Shown piece by piece: positions 1 to 11,515 of a stretch of 64,000 nt of DNA (position 1 is its first letter; each line of letters opens with the position of its first letter). Under the pieces are notes generated by a model. It was given only the letters and a program-made list of their open reading frames with translations. It ran no database searches and was not told where the DNA came from. Position numbers and translations under genes: made by a program. The DNA comes from Garcia nutans (taxonomy: Eukaryota > Streptophyta > Magnoliopsida > Malpighiales > Euphorbiaceae), in NCBI GenBank assembly GCA_947685225.1, contig CANTUV010000037.1, positions 29,593,001 to 29,657,000 of the forward strand, read 5' to 3'.

Positions 1-2135
1 TATAATTAAGTGTATAGGAGCTATTAGGCTCAATGTGTATATTATTAGGTGTAATGTACATATGTATAAATATATGAGTAATATATATATACGTTGAATG
101 GTAAACAAACGAATATAAAGATGATATATTAAATGCATTTCAAAATAAAGGTGAGAGAGATGTCACCTTAGTAAGGTGACTAAGAATTTGTGAAGTATTA
201 TTATGGTTAGGAAATATATATGTGTTGAGTTGATAAATAATTTAAGTTATGTCAAAAAGGGGTAAGAATGATGTTGATTAAGGAAAAGTAATAAATGTTA
301 AATTGTGTTAAAGATATGTAAAAGAGGAATTATATATAATTGTATGACTATGTGTATACATGTATGGAAAATGTGGAATGAGCTTTTCGATATGAATGTA
401 AATGAAAATGTAAGAAATGTGGAAAGCAAGTCATATTGTGAATGTGACCTAAGTATGTGAATGTGATATAATTATTTGTTTAGTGGTGTGGAGAATAATA
501 GGGCATGTATCAGTGGATCTATGAGAGAATAGGTTTTAACCTATGTAGAGTTAGATTATGGGATGAAATGGAGAGTGAGAAAGGACTCAAGTAACACTAG
601 AAGATGAAATTGTTATGATAATAACTGAGTTAAACTATCATATAATGTTTCCTGGATTAAGGATTTTGTTTGTAGAAATTCTATATGTATAAGTATATAA
701 TAAAAAGGAAAGTATATTGTATGAAAAGTGTTACAAGAGATAAATTAGAAGTGGAGTAATAAATGGAATTTGTATATGATTAAATGTTGTGTATAAAGAT
801 GTTATAGATAATATTGTTGATGTGAGTTAGACTAATGATAATCGTATGTTCAAGAGAAAATTTATGGAGATGGAGTTGAAATGTGTTAACTCTTGGTGTA
901 GTAAAAGTGTGGAGAATGAATATATAATTCTTGTGATAAAACTAAATAGTGTAATTAAAAAGTTTGGATACAGAATAATCGAGAAACAGTATTGATTTAT
1001 GAGTTACAGGTGTGTGACCATTCATCTCCTATGGCTATATGATTTGGTTAGTATGTGTAGCCGGTTAATTTTAGTATCCATAAATTTGGGACTGAGACAA
1101 TATGACTGTAGTACAAATTGGTGAGATTGAAAATTTTGTTTAAGAAGCATAGTTAGAAAGTTATTATAAGATTTGGTGGGAACTATACTAATATGATCTG
1201 AAGTGATTTGTTATCACAATAATTTGATTGAATATGGATTGGAAGAGATCAAGAAATTGTATATAAGTTTGCCCTAATTGAATTAGATCATATATACATA
1301 TATGAATATGGTGCAATTTCATGATAAGTTAAATAAATTAATCATTGGATGGAATTGAACAAGATGGGAAAGTGGATATATTGTGTAAGATAAATCAATT
1401 GATCTGGATTGGATTAAGATTATGAATTATTCTTGAGATTTAATATCTATAGTTGTATTAAGAATGTAATTATTTACATGGCAATGTATATGATGTAAAA
1501 TATTAAAGTGTGAATGGACATGAATGAATGGAGTCATAGTAGTTATAAATTAGGATAAAAAGGGAAAGGATTGGTTATTTATAAAATAAGTTGAAAGGTA
1601 ATGTATTAATATGTAAGTTAAGAGAAAAGCATGCTAAAGAGGTAACTCCATTTGTGGAAAATAAGGATCTTGTTATCCATTGAGGGATTGATAAATGTCT
1701 ATTTAGACAGTGATTGTAATGATGGGATAATTAATGCTAAGACATAACCAATGATTTTTAAGGTTAAAGTTAAAAGAGTAATCATAAAGAGATGAAGGAA
1801 CAATATATATTAAATATAAAGATTGGATGAAGTATAAGTGTACTATAAAATGATCTGATTCTGGTATAAAGATAGTAATAGGAAGTGTAATAAGTTCTTT
1901 TGAATGTTTGATCAATGAAGTAACAAGATATATAAACCTATAGAATGATGAGTTATGGAATTTAAAGAAGATTGTTGATTCTATAGGAAAGAGTTGAAGT
2001 TATATGATTTGGTGACATAGTAACTTAAACATATAATTAACTTCATATGGAAGATAAGATAGTATGTTGTTAAGAATCAATTGTTACGATATTGATAATT
2101 TCGAGGACGGAATTTTCTTTTTAGAGGGGGAGAAT
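1..2135 (+). mobile_element. Element A, non-coding internal region (3' part)
   Basis: AT-rich, C-poor sequence with no open frame of useful length and no recognisable gag or pol motif. Only its last 40 or so bases match the internal end of the coding Tekay elements in this window (hairpin plus polypurine tract), and it leads straight into an LTR at 2136. I read it as the inside of a non-autonomous Tekay-type element whose 5' half lies left of the window. Extreme decay of a former pol gene is the alternative, but I could not see residual motifs. Confidence 0.6.
2097..2134 (+). promoter_or_regulatory. Hairpin and polypurine tract of element A
   Basis: AATTTCG (2097-2103) and CGGAATT (2108-2114) form a stem with loop AGGA and one mismatch. 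It is followed by the polypurine tract AGAGGGGGAGAA (2123-2134), the expected plus-strand DNA primer next to the 3' LTR. The same pair occurs at 8960-8997, 24001-24041 and 31557-31593. Confidence 0.8.
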
Positions 2136-3384
2136 TGTAATATCCCTAAGTGTGCTTAGAAGTTATGATAATGTTGTTATTATTGAATTGAGTGTGTGAT
2201 TGATAAGTGGTAATTATGTTGTTTGAAGAAAAGCATTGTGTAGAGTGAAGTGTATATGTTGTGTATATGGTCATATATATATAATATAAGTTGGTCAAAG
2301 GGCTTGGTCAAGGGAAGAGGATATTTTATTTGTGATTGTGAAATTACCAACATGGGCTTGTAAAAGACAAAGGTTTAGTTATATGGTTGAGGGTAGTTTA
2401 GTAATTTTCTTTTGGAAGGGTATTTAATGCCTATTGACGTTGTGTTTTCTTCATCATTTCTTCTTCTTCTTCTTGTTGATGGCCAGCTCACTCAAAGACA
2501 AAGGAAAGCAAGAGAGCAAGTGATGATTTTGGAATTTTAAGCTCAAAAGTGAAGGAAGATCTCAAGTATACAAGTTGGAATTTCAAGAATTTCATGATTT
2601 TAGTAAGTTTTCTCTTGTTTGCCTTTGTTATTTTTGAAGATGTGTGTGAGTTGAGTTAGGGTTATTGATAGTATGATTAAGTGTGTTGATGATTTGTTGA
2701 TTAGAGTTGAAATTGATTTTAAAATAAGAAGTTAAATTGGTGTTGGTGATGGAAGAGTAAGAGTTGTGTTTAGTGAATATTTTTCTGTTTTACAATTAGT
2801 AAAGGCTGTGACTTGTATGATTTTTAATTAATTATAGAAAAATGTTCTTGAAGTGAATTTTTGATATGTTGTGCCTTTATGAGTCTAGAATGACGGAAAA
2901 ATATGTCGATTCGATTTTGGAATGGTTATGAGTTTAGAAAGATTATTTTTATTAGACCTGTTCCAGCAGGTACCTTAACTGAGACAGCTATATTTCGGGA
3001 TTTTTAATAAAATGTAGAAAAATCATATCCAATTGAATTTTGGATATGTTGTTGCTTAGTGAGTCTAGTATTTGAGAAAAATAATTTGGAACCACGTTGA
3101 TTGAATTTGATTTATGGAATTCACAAAGTTCAGAACTGCTGCCAGGATGCAGGGCAATTGGGGCAGTCTGGTTAGGTGAACTATTTGACCAAGATTTTGT
3201 GTTCAGTTTGATCTGAAATTTTAAAGGAATGATTTTAAGATACAAAATTAAATTCTGTAAAAATTTTAGAATTTTTAGTCAAGTAGATTATTTTATACAA
3301 TTTTTCAAAATAAGGATAAAATGGAGTCTAAAACCAGAATGTACTATTCATATGGTCATTTTGCTTATATTCCTTTTGGATTAG

Positions 3385-3471
3385 GTTGTGAAGAGGTTGA
3401 ATTGCCCTAATTTGTGAAGTGAGGAACTATTGAGTGGAGAAGAGTTTAGAGTGGTGTGAAATGTTATTAAG
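3385..3471 (+). other. Candidate spliced exon inside LTR A
   Basis: An acceptor-like TTGGATTAG ends at 3384 and a near-perfect donor GTAAGTAC starts at 3472, delimiting 87 nt. The same arrangement occurs at 22435-22521 (87 nt) and, on the minus strand, at 39053-39140 (88 nt) and 41327-41417 (91 nt), in LTRs that are otherwise diverged. Confidence 0.5.
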
Positions 3472-4190
3472 GTAAGTACCAATGTTGTATGATTGCATTG
3501 TTAATGCATATCACTAATTTATTTTGATGTGTTTATATCATTAATGATATGTATATATATAATTGTGTTATGGGAAAATGAAAGATGTGAATGATTTGAT
3601 GAATATTAATGTATGAGAATACAATTGATTGAGTATAATTAAATAATGTTAGGTAAATTATTACATAGTTAATCTAATGTGACTTGTATAGTGTGAAAGA
3701 GAAGAGGATCATTCAACAATGTATGAGCTATGCAAATTTATTATGATAAACACTTTTATGAAGAATTACTTTAATGTACTTTGTAATGTTATAGCAATGA
3801 TGCTATATGTATAATGTGAATCATGTGATTGAATAATGATATGTTCATTTGGTTAATGTAATTGATGTTGAGTATTATAATGATGATGCACATGATACTA
3901 TATGAACAATACTATGTTTTGTGTATTATGAATCTTGTGAATTGTATTGTGCTATATGAATAAGGTACTTTGTAATGTTATAGCAATGATGTTATATGTA
4001 TCATATGGATTGAGATATGATATGTTGTGAAGCCATTGTAATTGGCCATGATGATTCAAATGTGAGATGAAGCCATTGTGATTGGCTATGATGATCTAAT
4101 TGAAAGAAATAAGGCATGTTTGCCTAGATGATAATGAACATTGAGATTGAAATTGATAATGAAACAATAAGTGAAATATGTGTTTAATGT

Positions 4191-4510
4191 GTTATTCAGT
4201 CTTCAGAGTTCTGGGTTTGGAGGCATGCCTATAAAATGAAAAAGGTAACAGTCTTGCCGGGTTGAGGATATCTTCAAATTGAGTTGAATTGAGGTCCAAG
4301 AGACTGGGTCTGTTACACTATGAGAATTGTGAATATGAAATATATGATTGGTAACAGTCTTGCCGGGTTGAGGATCTCCTCATGATGAGTTGATGGTCCA
4401 AGAGACTGGGTCTGTTACACTATCCATGGATAGAAATATTGATATATGATGCCTACGGGCTTGATGATTAAGATTATAGACCAAAGCAGTAACTCTGAAC
4501 TCTGAATAAC
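4191..4510 (+). repeat. Inverted-repeat-bounded hairpin cassette, GTAACAG type, LTR A
   Basis: The 20-nt left arm (4191-4210) and right arm (4491-4510) are complementary at 17 of 20 positions. Between them lie a GGCATGCC palindrome, two modules starting GTAACAG and ending CTGTTAC, a perfect 14-bp palindrome CTATCCATGGATAG (4420-4433) and GCCTACGGGC. Confidence 0.75.
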
Positions 4511-5040
4511 ATAGTGGTGTCTGTTGGGCCCGAGTCTGTCTTTGTTGTCAATGTGATATACAAATGTTGAAAGAAATGGATAATGAAATCTTTGGTATAC
4601 TTCATTGGACATGTGATTGATGATATGTAATATGTGTGTTGAAATATTGATTATGAGCACTAGTGATGAATCATTAATGTTGAATTGTGAATAAAGAAAT
4701 GTTATGATTGGTATGATGTATAATGTTTGTATTAGCATTGATTGTGAATTCAATTGATGAATTATGGTTGATGACAATGATTGTCTTAATTGGAAATGTG
4801 ACTTATGATTAGTATGATGTATAATGTGTGTATTGAGATGTTGATTGTGAATATTAGTGATGGGTTGGACTTGGTAGAAATGTTATGTTTATATGTGTAT
4901 AAGATAGGAGATTAGTTGAAAGATATGAAAGGTGCAAATAAATAGGGATAAACTTAATAAGAACTAAAAGTATATGGAATTGAGATATCTTTATATGTTA
5001 GTATTTCCATGATATATGTTTGTATTTTATATTTGTACTA

Positions 5041-5077
5041 CTAAGCTTTCGAGCTTAGCGCGGATGTATTATCGCGC
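5041..5077 (+). repeat. Double hairpin, LTR A
   Basis: CTAAGCT (5041-5047) pairs with AGCTTAG (5052-5058) around a TTCG loop. It is followed by GCGCG (5058-5062) pairing with CGCGC (5073-5077). The same two-stem unit sits about 340-420 bp before the 3' end of every Tekay LTR in the window. Confidence 0.75.
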
Positions 5078-5378
5078 AGGTAGCTTGGTGAAGATATGAA
5101 GTCTTTTGGTATGCCACGAGAAGAGTAAGATTTTGTTGAGACCAACTAGAGGGTAATGCATACATGTATCCACTTTAAGTATGTTATATTATATGTATAA
5201 ATGAAGTTTTGATAAAGACAATAATTTGTAAGTGTTCTTTAAATTGACCTATTATGGTTTGAATTTTGTTACAGGTATTGAAAGGTAAAAAGAAAAGTGG
5301 CATCCTTATACTTTATATACTTACTGTATGTATACTAGGTATATGTATAGTATTTATATGGAGTGTTGGGGTGTTACA

Positions 5379-8300
5379 CGGATGTCAGTTGATACTGCAG
5401 CTTCTCGACCTAGTGTGAGGGGAGGTCGAGCAGGCAGAGGTAGCAGCCGGGGAGGCAGATCTGGGTTCAGTGTTAGAGGAGGTGCTACATCTAGGGAGAG
5501 TAGACCAGAGGAGGTTGGATCTTCCCAGAGGATGTAAGTTATGCAGAGGCAGCCAGATGCATTGGCAGTCATAGCTGCTACTTTTTCTTTATTTGATACT
5601 TCAGTGCTTGCTTTGATTGATCCGGGTTCCACACATTCTTATATTAGTGCATTTGTTTTGCCTGTGTCTGATATGCATGCTGAGTTCCTAGGATTTGATG
5701 TGTTGGTGACAAATCCGTTAGGGCATAGTGTGGTTGTGAGTAAGGTGCACCGAGATAGTGCAGTGAGGGTGCAAGGTGAGGAGTTCCTTGGAGACTTGAT
5801 TGAGATGCCATTTAAGGAATATGATGTGATTCTAGGTATGGACTGGCTATCTAGACATGGAGCTGTGGTAGACTGTAAAAGGAAAATTGTTACTTTGAGA
5901 ACTGCTGATGGTAGAGATGTGATAGTATCTAATGAGCAGGAACAGTTAGCATCTTTGTTTGTTTCAGCTGTTGCAGCCAGGAGGTTGATTAGAAAGGGAT
6001 GTGAAGCTTATCTTGCTCATGTGGTAGATACTAGAGTGAAGGGTTCTCCCATTGATAGTATTGCCACAGTTGCAGAGTTCCCTGATGTGTTTCCGGAGGA
6101 GTTGCCAGGGTTACCTCCTGAGAGAGAGGTGGAGTTTGGTATTGAATTGTTGCCTGGTACCACTCCTATCTCTATTACTCCTTATAGAATGGCACCAGCA
6201 GAATTGAGGGAATTGAAAGTGCAATTACAGGAGTTGTTGGATAAAGGATTTATTCGCCCCAGTGTTTCTCCTTGGGGAGCTCCTGTGTTATTTGTGAAAA
6301 AGAAAGATGGTACTATGAGGTTGTGTATCGATTATAGGCAATTGAACAAAGTGACTATTAAAAATAAATATCCTTTGCCTAGAATCGATGATCTCTTTGA
6401 TCAATTGAAGGGTGCAGCTGTGTTTTCTAAAATTGATTTGAGATCTAGGTACCATCAATTGAGAGTTAAAGCTGAAGACATTTCCAAGACAGCCTTTCGG
6501 ACCAGGTATGGATATTATGAGTTTCTAGTTATGCCTTTTGGTCTAACGAATGCACCTGCAGCCTTCATGGATTTGATGAATAGGGTGTTCAGGCCCTATC
6601 TGGATCAGTTTGTAGTGGTCTTCATCGATGACATTCTGGTGTATTCGCGGAATGAAGAGGAACATGATATGCATCTGCGGATTGTGTTGCAGATTTTGAG
6701 AGAGAAGCAGTTGTTTGCCAAATTGTCGAAGTGTGAGTTCTGGTTGGATCAAGTCGCTTTTCTCGGACATATTGTTTCAGCAGAAGGCATTAGAGTTGAT
6801 CCGAGCAAAGTTGAAGCTATATTGAATTGGAGTCCACCCAAGTCGGTGACAGAGGTTAGAAGTTTTCTGGGTTTGGCAGGCTATTACCGACGGTTTGTGA
6901 AAGGGTTTTCTTTGATAGCTACTCCACTCACCAGATTGCTTCGTAAGGGAGTGAGATTTGTGTGGACAGATCAGTGTCAGACTAGCTTTGAGCAGTTGAG
7001 AGAAATGTTGACTCAAGCGCCTGTTCTTACTTTACCTGTGGAAGGCAAACCATATGTAATCTACAGTGATGCTTCACATAGTGGTTTGGGATGTGTTCTG
7101 ATGCAAGAAGGTAAAGTTATAGCTTTTGCATCTCGACAGTTGAAACCGCATGAGCTTAACTATCTGACCCATGATTTGGAGCTAGCAGCCATTGTGTTTG
7201 CATTGAAGATTTGGCGACACTATCTGTTTGGGGAAAAATGTTTTATCTACACTGATCACAAAAGTTTGAAATATTTGGGTGTCCAGAAAGAACTTAATCT
7301 TCGACAGAGGAGATGGTTGGAATTGATTAAAAACTACGACTGTTTGATTGATTATCATCCAGGTAAAGCAAATGTTGTTGCTGATGCCTTGAGTCGGAAG
7401 TCTTTAGCTGGTTTAACTGTTTACTCGCTCTCGTTGCTTGTTGAGTTGAGAGCTTTGCATGCCAGTTTTGTACCTTGTGATTATGGTGCATTGTTGACAC
7501 AATTGCATTTGAAACCAATTTTATCGGATCAGATCAAAGAGGCTCAGTTGACTGATATGAAGATTCAAAAGATTATTTCAGATTGCAAGAATGGGAAGAC
7601 TAGAGATTTTGTTGTGAAAGGTGATGGGAGTCTCTGGTTTAAGAACCGATTGTGTGTACCCGATGATGCTGATTTGAAAAGAGTCATTTTAGAAGAAGCA
7701 CATCAGTCAGTGTTTGCTATGCATCCGGGTAATACAAAGATGTATCATGATTTGAGACAACATTACTGGTGGATTGGTTTGAAGAGAGATATTGCAGATT
7801 TTGTGTCGAAATGTCTCACTTGTCAGAAGGTAAAAGCAGAGCTTCAAGTTCCAACTGGATTGCTTCAACCATTATCAGTACCAGAATGGAAGTGGGATAG
7901 AGTGACGATGGATTTTGTGTCTGGGTTGCCATTGACACAAAGGAAACATGATGCCATATGGGTGATTGTGGATAGATTGACTAAGACAGCTCATTTCCTT
8001 CCGGTTCGGATGGATTATTCTTTGGAAAGGTTAGCTGAGCTGTATATCCATGAGATTGTAAAGTTGTATGGGGTTCCAACTTCTTTAGTGTCTGATCGAG
8101 ATCCCCGATTTACTTCAAGATTTTGGAAGATTTTGCATAGTGCTTTAGGTTCTCGATTACACTTCAGCACTGCTTTTCATCCACAGACGGATGGACAGTC
8201 AGAGAGGGTGATACAGATTATTGAAGACATGTTGAGAAGCTGTGTCATTGATTTCTATGGAAGTTGGGATAGGTTTTTACCTCTTGTGGAGTTTGCTTAC

Positions 8301-8951
8301 AACAACAGTCACCAATCCAGCATTGGTATGGCACCGTTTGAAGCATTGTATGGCAGACGGTGTAGGACACCTCTTTGTTGGAATGAGCTTGGAGATAATA
8401 AGTTGGTTGGTCCTGATTTGATTCAAGAAACTGAAGAAAAAGTAAAGTTGATTAGAGGCAGGTGAAAAGCAGCTTCAGACCGACAGAAGTCTTATGCAGA
8501 TCTGAAAAGGAGAGACATAGAGTTTGATGTTGGAGATAAGGTATTTCTGAAAGTGTCTCCTTGGAAGAAGATTTTGAGGTTCGGTCGGAAAGGGAAATTG
8601 AGTCCTCGGTTTATTGGACCATATGAAGTTTTGGAAAGAATAGGGCCAGTTGCTTATCGACTCGCTTTGCCACCTGAGTTGGATCGTATTCATAATGTAT
8701 TTCATGTTTCTATGTTGAGGAGATACAGGTCGGATCCATCTCATGTGTTGCCAATTGAGTCAATTGAAGTGAATCCCGATTTGACATTTGAGGAGGAACC
8801 AGTTGCTATCTTGGCACATGATGTGAAAGAGCTGAGAAACAAGAGAGTGCCATTGGTGAAGATTTTGTGGAAGAATCATGCAAAAGAAGAAGCAACTTGG
8901 GAAAGTGAACAAACCATGCGAGAGCAATATCCTCAGTTGTTTCAGAGTTGA
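5379..8951 (+). pseudogene. Element B gag-pol, 5'-truncated (Tekay chromovirus)
   Basis: Polyprotein of a Ty3/gypsy element cut at its 5' side by element A; only the RG-rich gag C-terminus and pol remain. One frame from 5379 carries protease (LIDPGSTHS, Asp at 5619), reverse transcriptase (FIDD, 6621-6632), RNase H (Asp of SDASHSG at 7068, then LELAA and TDHKSL), integrase (HHCC zinc region about 7700-7830, core TMDFVSG, SDRDPRF, SERVIQ) and a C-terminal chromodomain (about 8770-8945), the hallmark of chromoviruses. Only two stops interrupt it: TAA at 5535-5537 and TGA at 8463-8465, the second between integrase and chromodomain. DLRSRYHQL has Arg where the E copy has Gly. There is no frameshift, so this is a fairly young copy. 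Confidence 0.92.
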
Positions 8952-8959
8952 TATCAGGT

Positions 8960-8997
8960 AATTTCGAGGACGAAATTTTCTTTTTAGAGGGGGAGAA
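8960..8997 (+). promoter_or_regulatory. Hairpin and polypurine tract of element B
   Basis: Perfect 7-bp stem AATTTCG/CGAAATT around AGGA (8960-8977), then AGAGGGGGAGAA (8986-8997) two bases before the LTR. It lies just after the chromodomain stop codon (TGA, 8949-8951). Confidence 0.85.
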
Positions 8998-9887
8998 TTG
9001 TAATATCCTCATGTATGCCCTAGAAGTCTTGGTGATAGTGTTGTTGTTGTTGTTGTTGTTATATATTGGATTGAATGTATATTATGTGATAAGAAAAGAA
9101 ATTGAGAAGAGAATGCTTGTGTATAAGTGTTTTGGGAAAGGAAATAGGGTTTAGAGAAAATGGTATATGTTGTGTATATGATGATATATATAACATATAA
9201 ATGGGTCAAAGGAAGAGTCAAAGGAAAAGAGATATTTTTGTGTTGAGTGTGTAATTACTTAAATGGGCTTATAAGTTAAAAGAGAGTTAGAACAAATGGT
9301 TAAGGGCATTGAGGTAATTTACCTTTAGAAATCTCTTGGTGGAGATTAAAAGATGGAAAAGTGTTTGACTTGTGGCTATTTTGTTTTCTTTTCATTTTGG
9401 GTGCCGGTGATTGAAGGAGAGAAAGAGGAAGAGAAGTGTTCTTGATGCTAGAGTTCAATTGAAGAGGCAATCAAAGAGTTTGGTTAGAGATTTGTGAAAT
9501 TTCTTCATCTAAGGTAAGAAATCTCTTGTTTTCCTTTGTTAATTTTGAAGTTATGTTTAAAGTGAAGTGTGATTTGTTGATGTAATGATTTGGTGTATTT
9601 GATATGTGTTTGCAAGTGTTAGAATTGATTTAAAGTTAAAAATTGGAATTGGTGTTGGTTTGGTTGTGATTATGGAAAAAGAAGTGAAGATTGATAGTGG
9701 AAAATCAAGAGTATAGTTTGAGTTAGGGTTTTGAGATGGTTTGTGTTCAAATGTGTTGTTTAAGTGGTTATTGTGATGAATATGTGTTATGACATGAGTT
9801 ATATCCATTTGAGTGAGTTTGTGTTGGGAATTATATGTTAAAATGCATTTGGAAGAGGGTTGGTTACATTTAGGGTTTTGGTGATGA

Positions 9888-10128
9888 GTGACACGACCAA
9901 AGGAAAGGAGAGACACGGCCAAGTCAAGGAAATTTGGGCGTGTTGGTTGAGTTTTTGAGAGACACGGCCGTGTCCCTTAGCCGTGTTCACTACTGGATTT
10001 TGGTTTTGGGAGACACGGTCACAAGCTTGGCCGTGTCCCTTGCCCGTGTTGCTTACTGTCCAATTGGTTTGAGTGACACGGCCACAAGCTTGGCTGTGTC
10101 CCTCAAGGGTGCTGCCCGTGTCCCTCAA
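9888..10128 (+). repeat. CACGGCC/GGCCGTG module array, LTR B
   Basis: Repeated GACACGGCC...GGCCGTGTC dyads, several with an AAGCTT centre, form a GC-rich, CpG-rich patch in AT-rich surroundings. A related array is in the solo LTR at 55168-55385. E and its relative D1 carry a variant starting TGACACGCC; D2 carries a different CG-rich type. Confidence 0.75.
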
Positions 10129-10533
10129 ATGTGTTGGTTAGGGTTTTATTTCTTTGTTCTAATTGTATTGTTTTGGTTCTTCAAAGGTGGGTTAGTCCCT
10201 AAACCTAAGCATACTTCAAACAAAGAATGCCCTAATCAAATGGATGTGGAAGATCTTAAAAATATGAATGATGTAGATTGTTCTTTGCCCTAATTGCATT
10301 GTTGAGATTGAACAATGGTATGTTATATGTAATGTGAATCTTGTAAATGATAATGTGTGTTATGGATAATGTATGTTGAGATGCTATATGCAAAATATGA
10401 AATGTGATGTAAAGCCATTGTGATTGGCTATGATGATATAATTGAATGATGTATGGCATGTTTGCCTAATTGATGAGAAAGATTGAGAAAGAGTTTGATA
10501 AAGAGAATAATGAAATAAGTGTATGCTTAATAT

Positions 10534-10860
10534 GATATTCAATTTCAGAGTTCTGGTTTTTGGAGGCATGCCTATTTAATGAAAGGTAACAGTCTTGCCG
10601 GGTTGAGGATCTCTTCAAATTGAGTTGAATTGAGGTCCAAGAGACTGGGTCTGTTACACTATGATAATTGATATTATGAGATATTTGATTTGTAACAGTC
10701 TTGCGGGTTTAGGATATCCTCGAGTTAGATGAGTTGATGATCCAGGAGACCGGGTCTGTTACGCTATCCATGGATAGAGATAAATATATATGTATATGTT
10801 GCCTACGGGCTTAATAATGTTGTTTATGAACCAAAGCAGTAACTCTGAATTCTGAATATC
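10534..10860 (+). repeat. Inverted-repeat cassette, GTAACAG type, LTR B
   Basis: Left arm 10534-10552 and right arm 10841-10860 are complementary. The outermost stem is GATATTC/GAATATC here, against GTTATTC/GAATAAC in LTR A, a paired change. Two GTAACAG...CTGTTAC-like modules and CTATCCATGGATAG lie inside. Confidence 0.72.
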
Positions 10861-11092
10861 GTATTAAGTACTTGATGGGCCCATAGGTGTCTAGGTTTTA
10901 TGTATATCATAAATGATGTTTTAATGTAATGAAATGTTAATATTACTTAAATGATGAAACGGACTATTCACGGAATATTGTTTGTTGATTATGATATTTA
11001 TTGATTGAGTGTGTATCATTGATGTTGATTTGTTAATACATATATGAAACATTGCATTGCACTAAAGCATAACATTAGCATGAATTGTCTTA

Positions 11093-11130
11093 CTAAGCCC
11101 TTGGCTTAGCGCGATAGTGTTTAATCGCGC
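11093..11130 (+). repeat. Double hairpin, LTR B
   Basis: CTAAGCC (11093-11099) pairs with GGCTTAG (11103-11109). GCGCGAT (11109-11115) pairs perfectly with ATCGCGC (11124-11130). Confidence 0.75.
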
Positions 11131-11515
11131 AGGTAATAGAGTTGAACCCGAGAGCTCTTCTAGACCAAGTGAGAGTAGACATTGAAGAGTTGATTTTGGG
11201 AACTTAAAGATCAGAGGAGATTTGCCAATCATGTATAACTCTTTTATATTTTGTAAAGATTTTGTTTATATTGTAAATATATATGTAATGATAAATATGT
11301 ACTCAAATGTTTTCATATGTGTAAATATTTTTTATATCTTCCGCTGTGTACTACTTAAATATATTTATATATCTATAATGTATATTGAGAAAGATGATGG
11401 TATTATATAAAAATCTTTTGAATGTTGATGAAAAGTCGTAGCACTCCTATGTTCGGTGCACATATGCTACATTGTGGTGTTGTAGTGTGTGTGTACTGAA
11501 TGTGGGGGTGTTACA

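Larger units (their letters stand above)
2136..5378 (+). repeat. 3' LTR of element A (Tekay type, 3.2 kb)
   Basis: Starts TGTAATATCC directly after the polypurine tract and ends GGTGTTACA, giving TG...CA termini. Both ends match the solo LTR at 54327-57409, so the two belong to one family. Downstream the sequence falls in the middle of another element's gag C-terminus (5379), so A is inserted in B; CGGAT at 5379-5383 should be the right target-site copy, with its partner left of the window. Inside are a candidate splice donor (GTAAGTT at 2603), a candidate exon, a hairpin cassette and a double hairpin (listed separately). It lacks the CACG modules found in the other Tekay LTRs. Confidence 0.88.
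8999..11515 (+). repeat. 3' LTR of element B (2.5 kb)
   Basis: TGTAATATCC...GGTGTTACA, immediately downstream of the polypurine tract. It contains a candidate splice donor (GTAAGA at 9514), CACGGCC/GGCCGTG modules, a GTAACAG-type cassette and the double hairpin. Its ends match the minus-strand solo LTR at 39529-42120. The sequence right of 11515 is the inside of another LTR (C), so B is inserted in C; GTGTG at 11516-11520 is the expected target-site copy. Confidence 0.9.
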
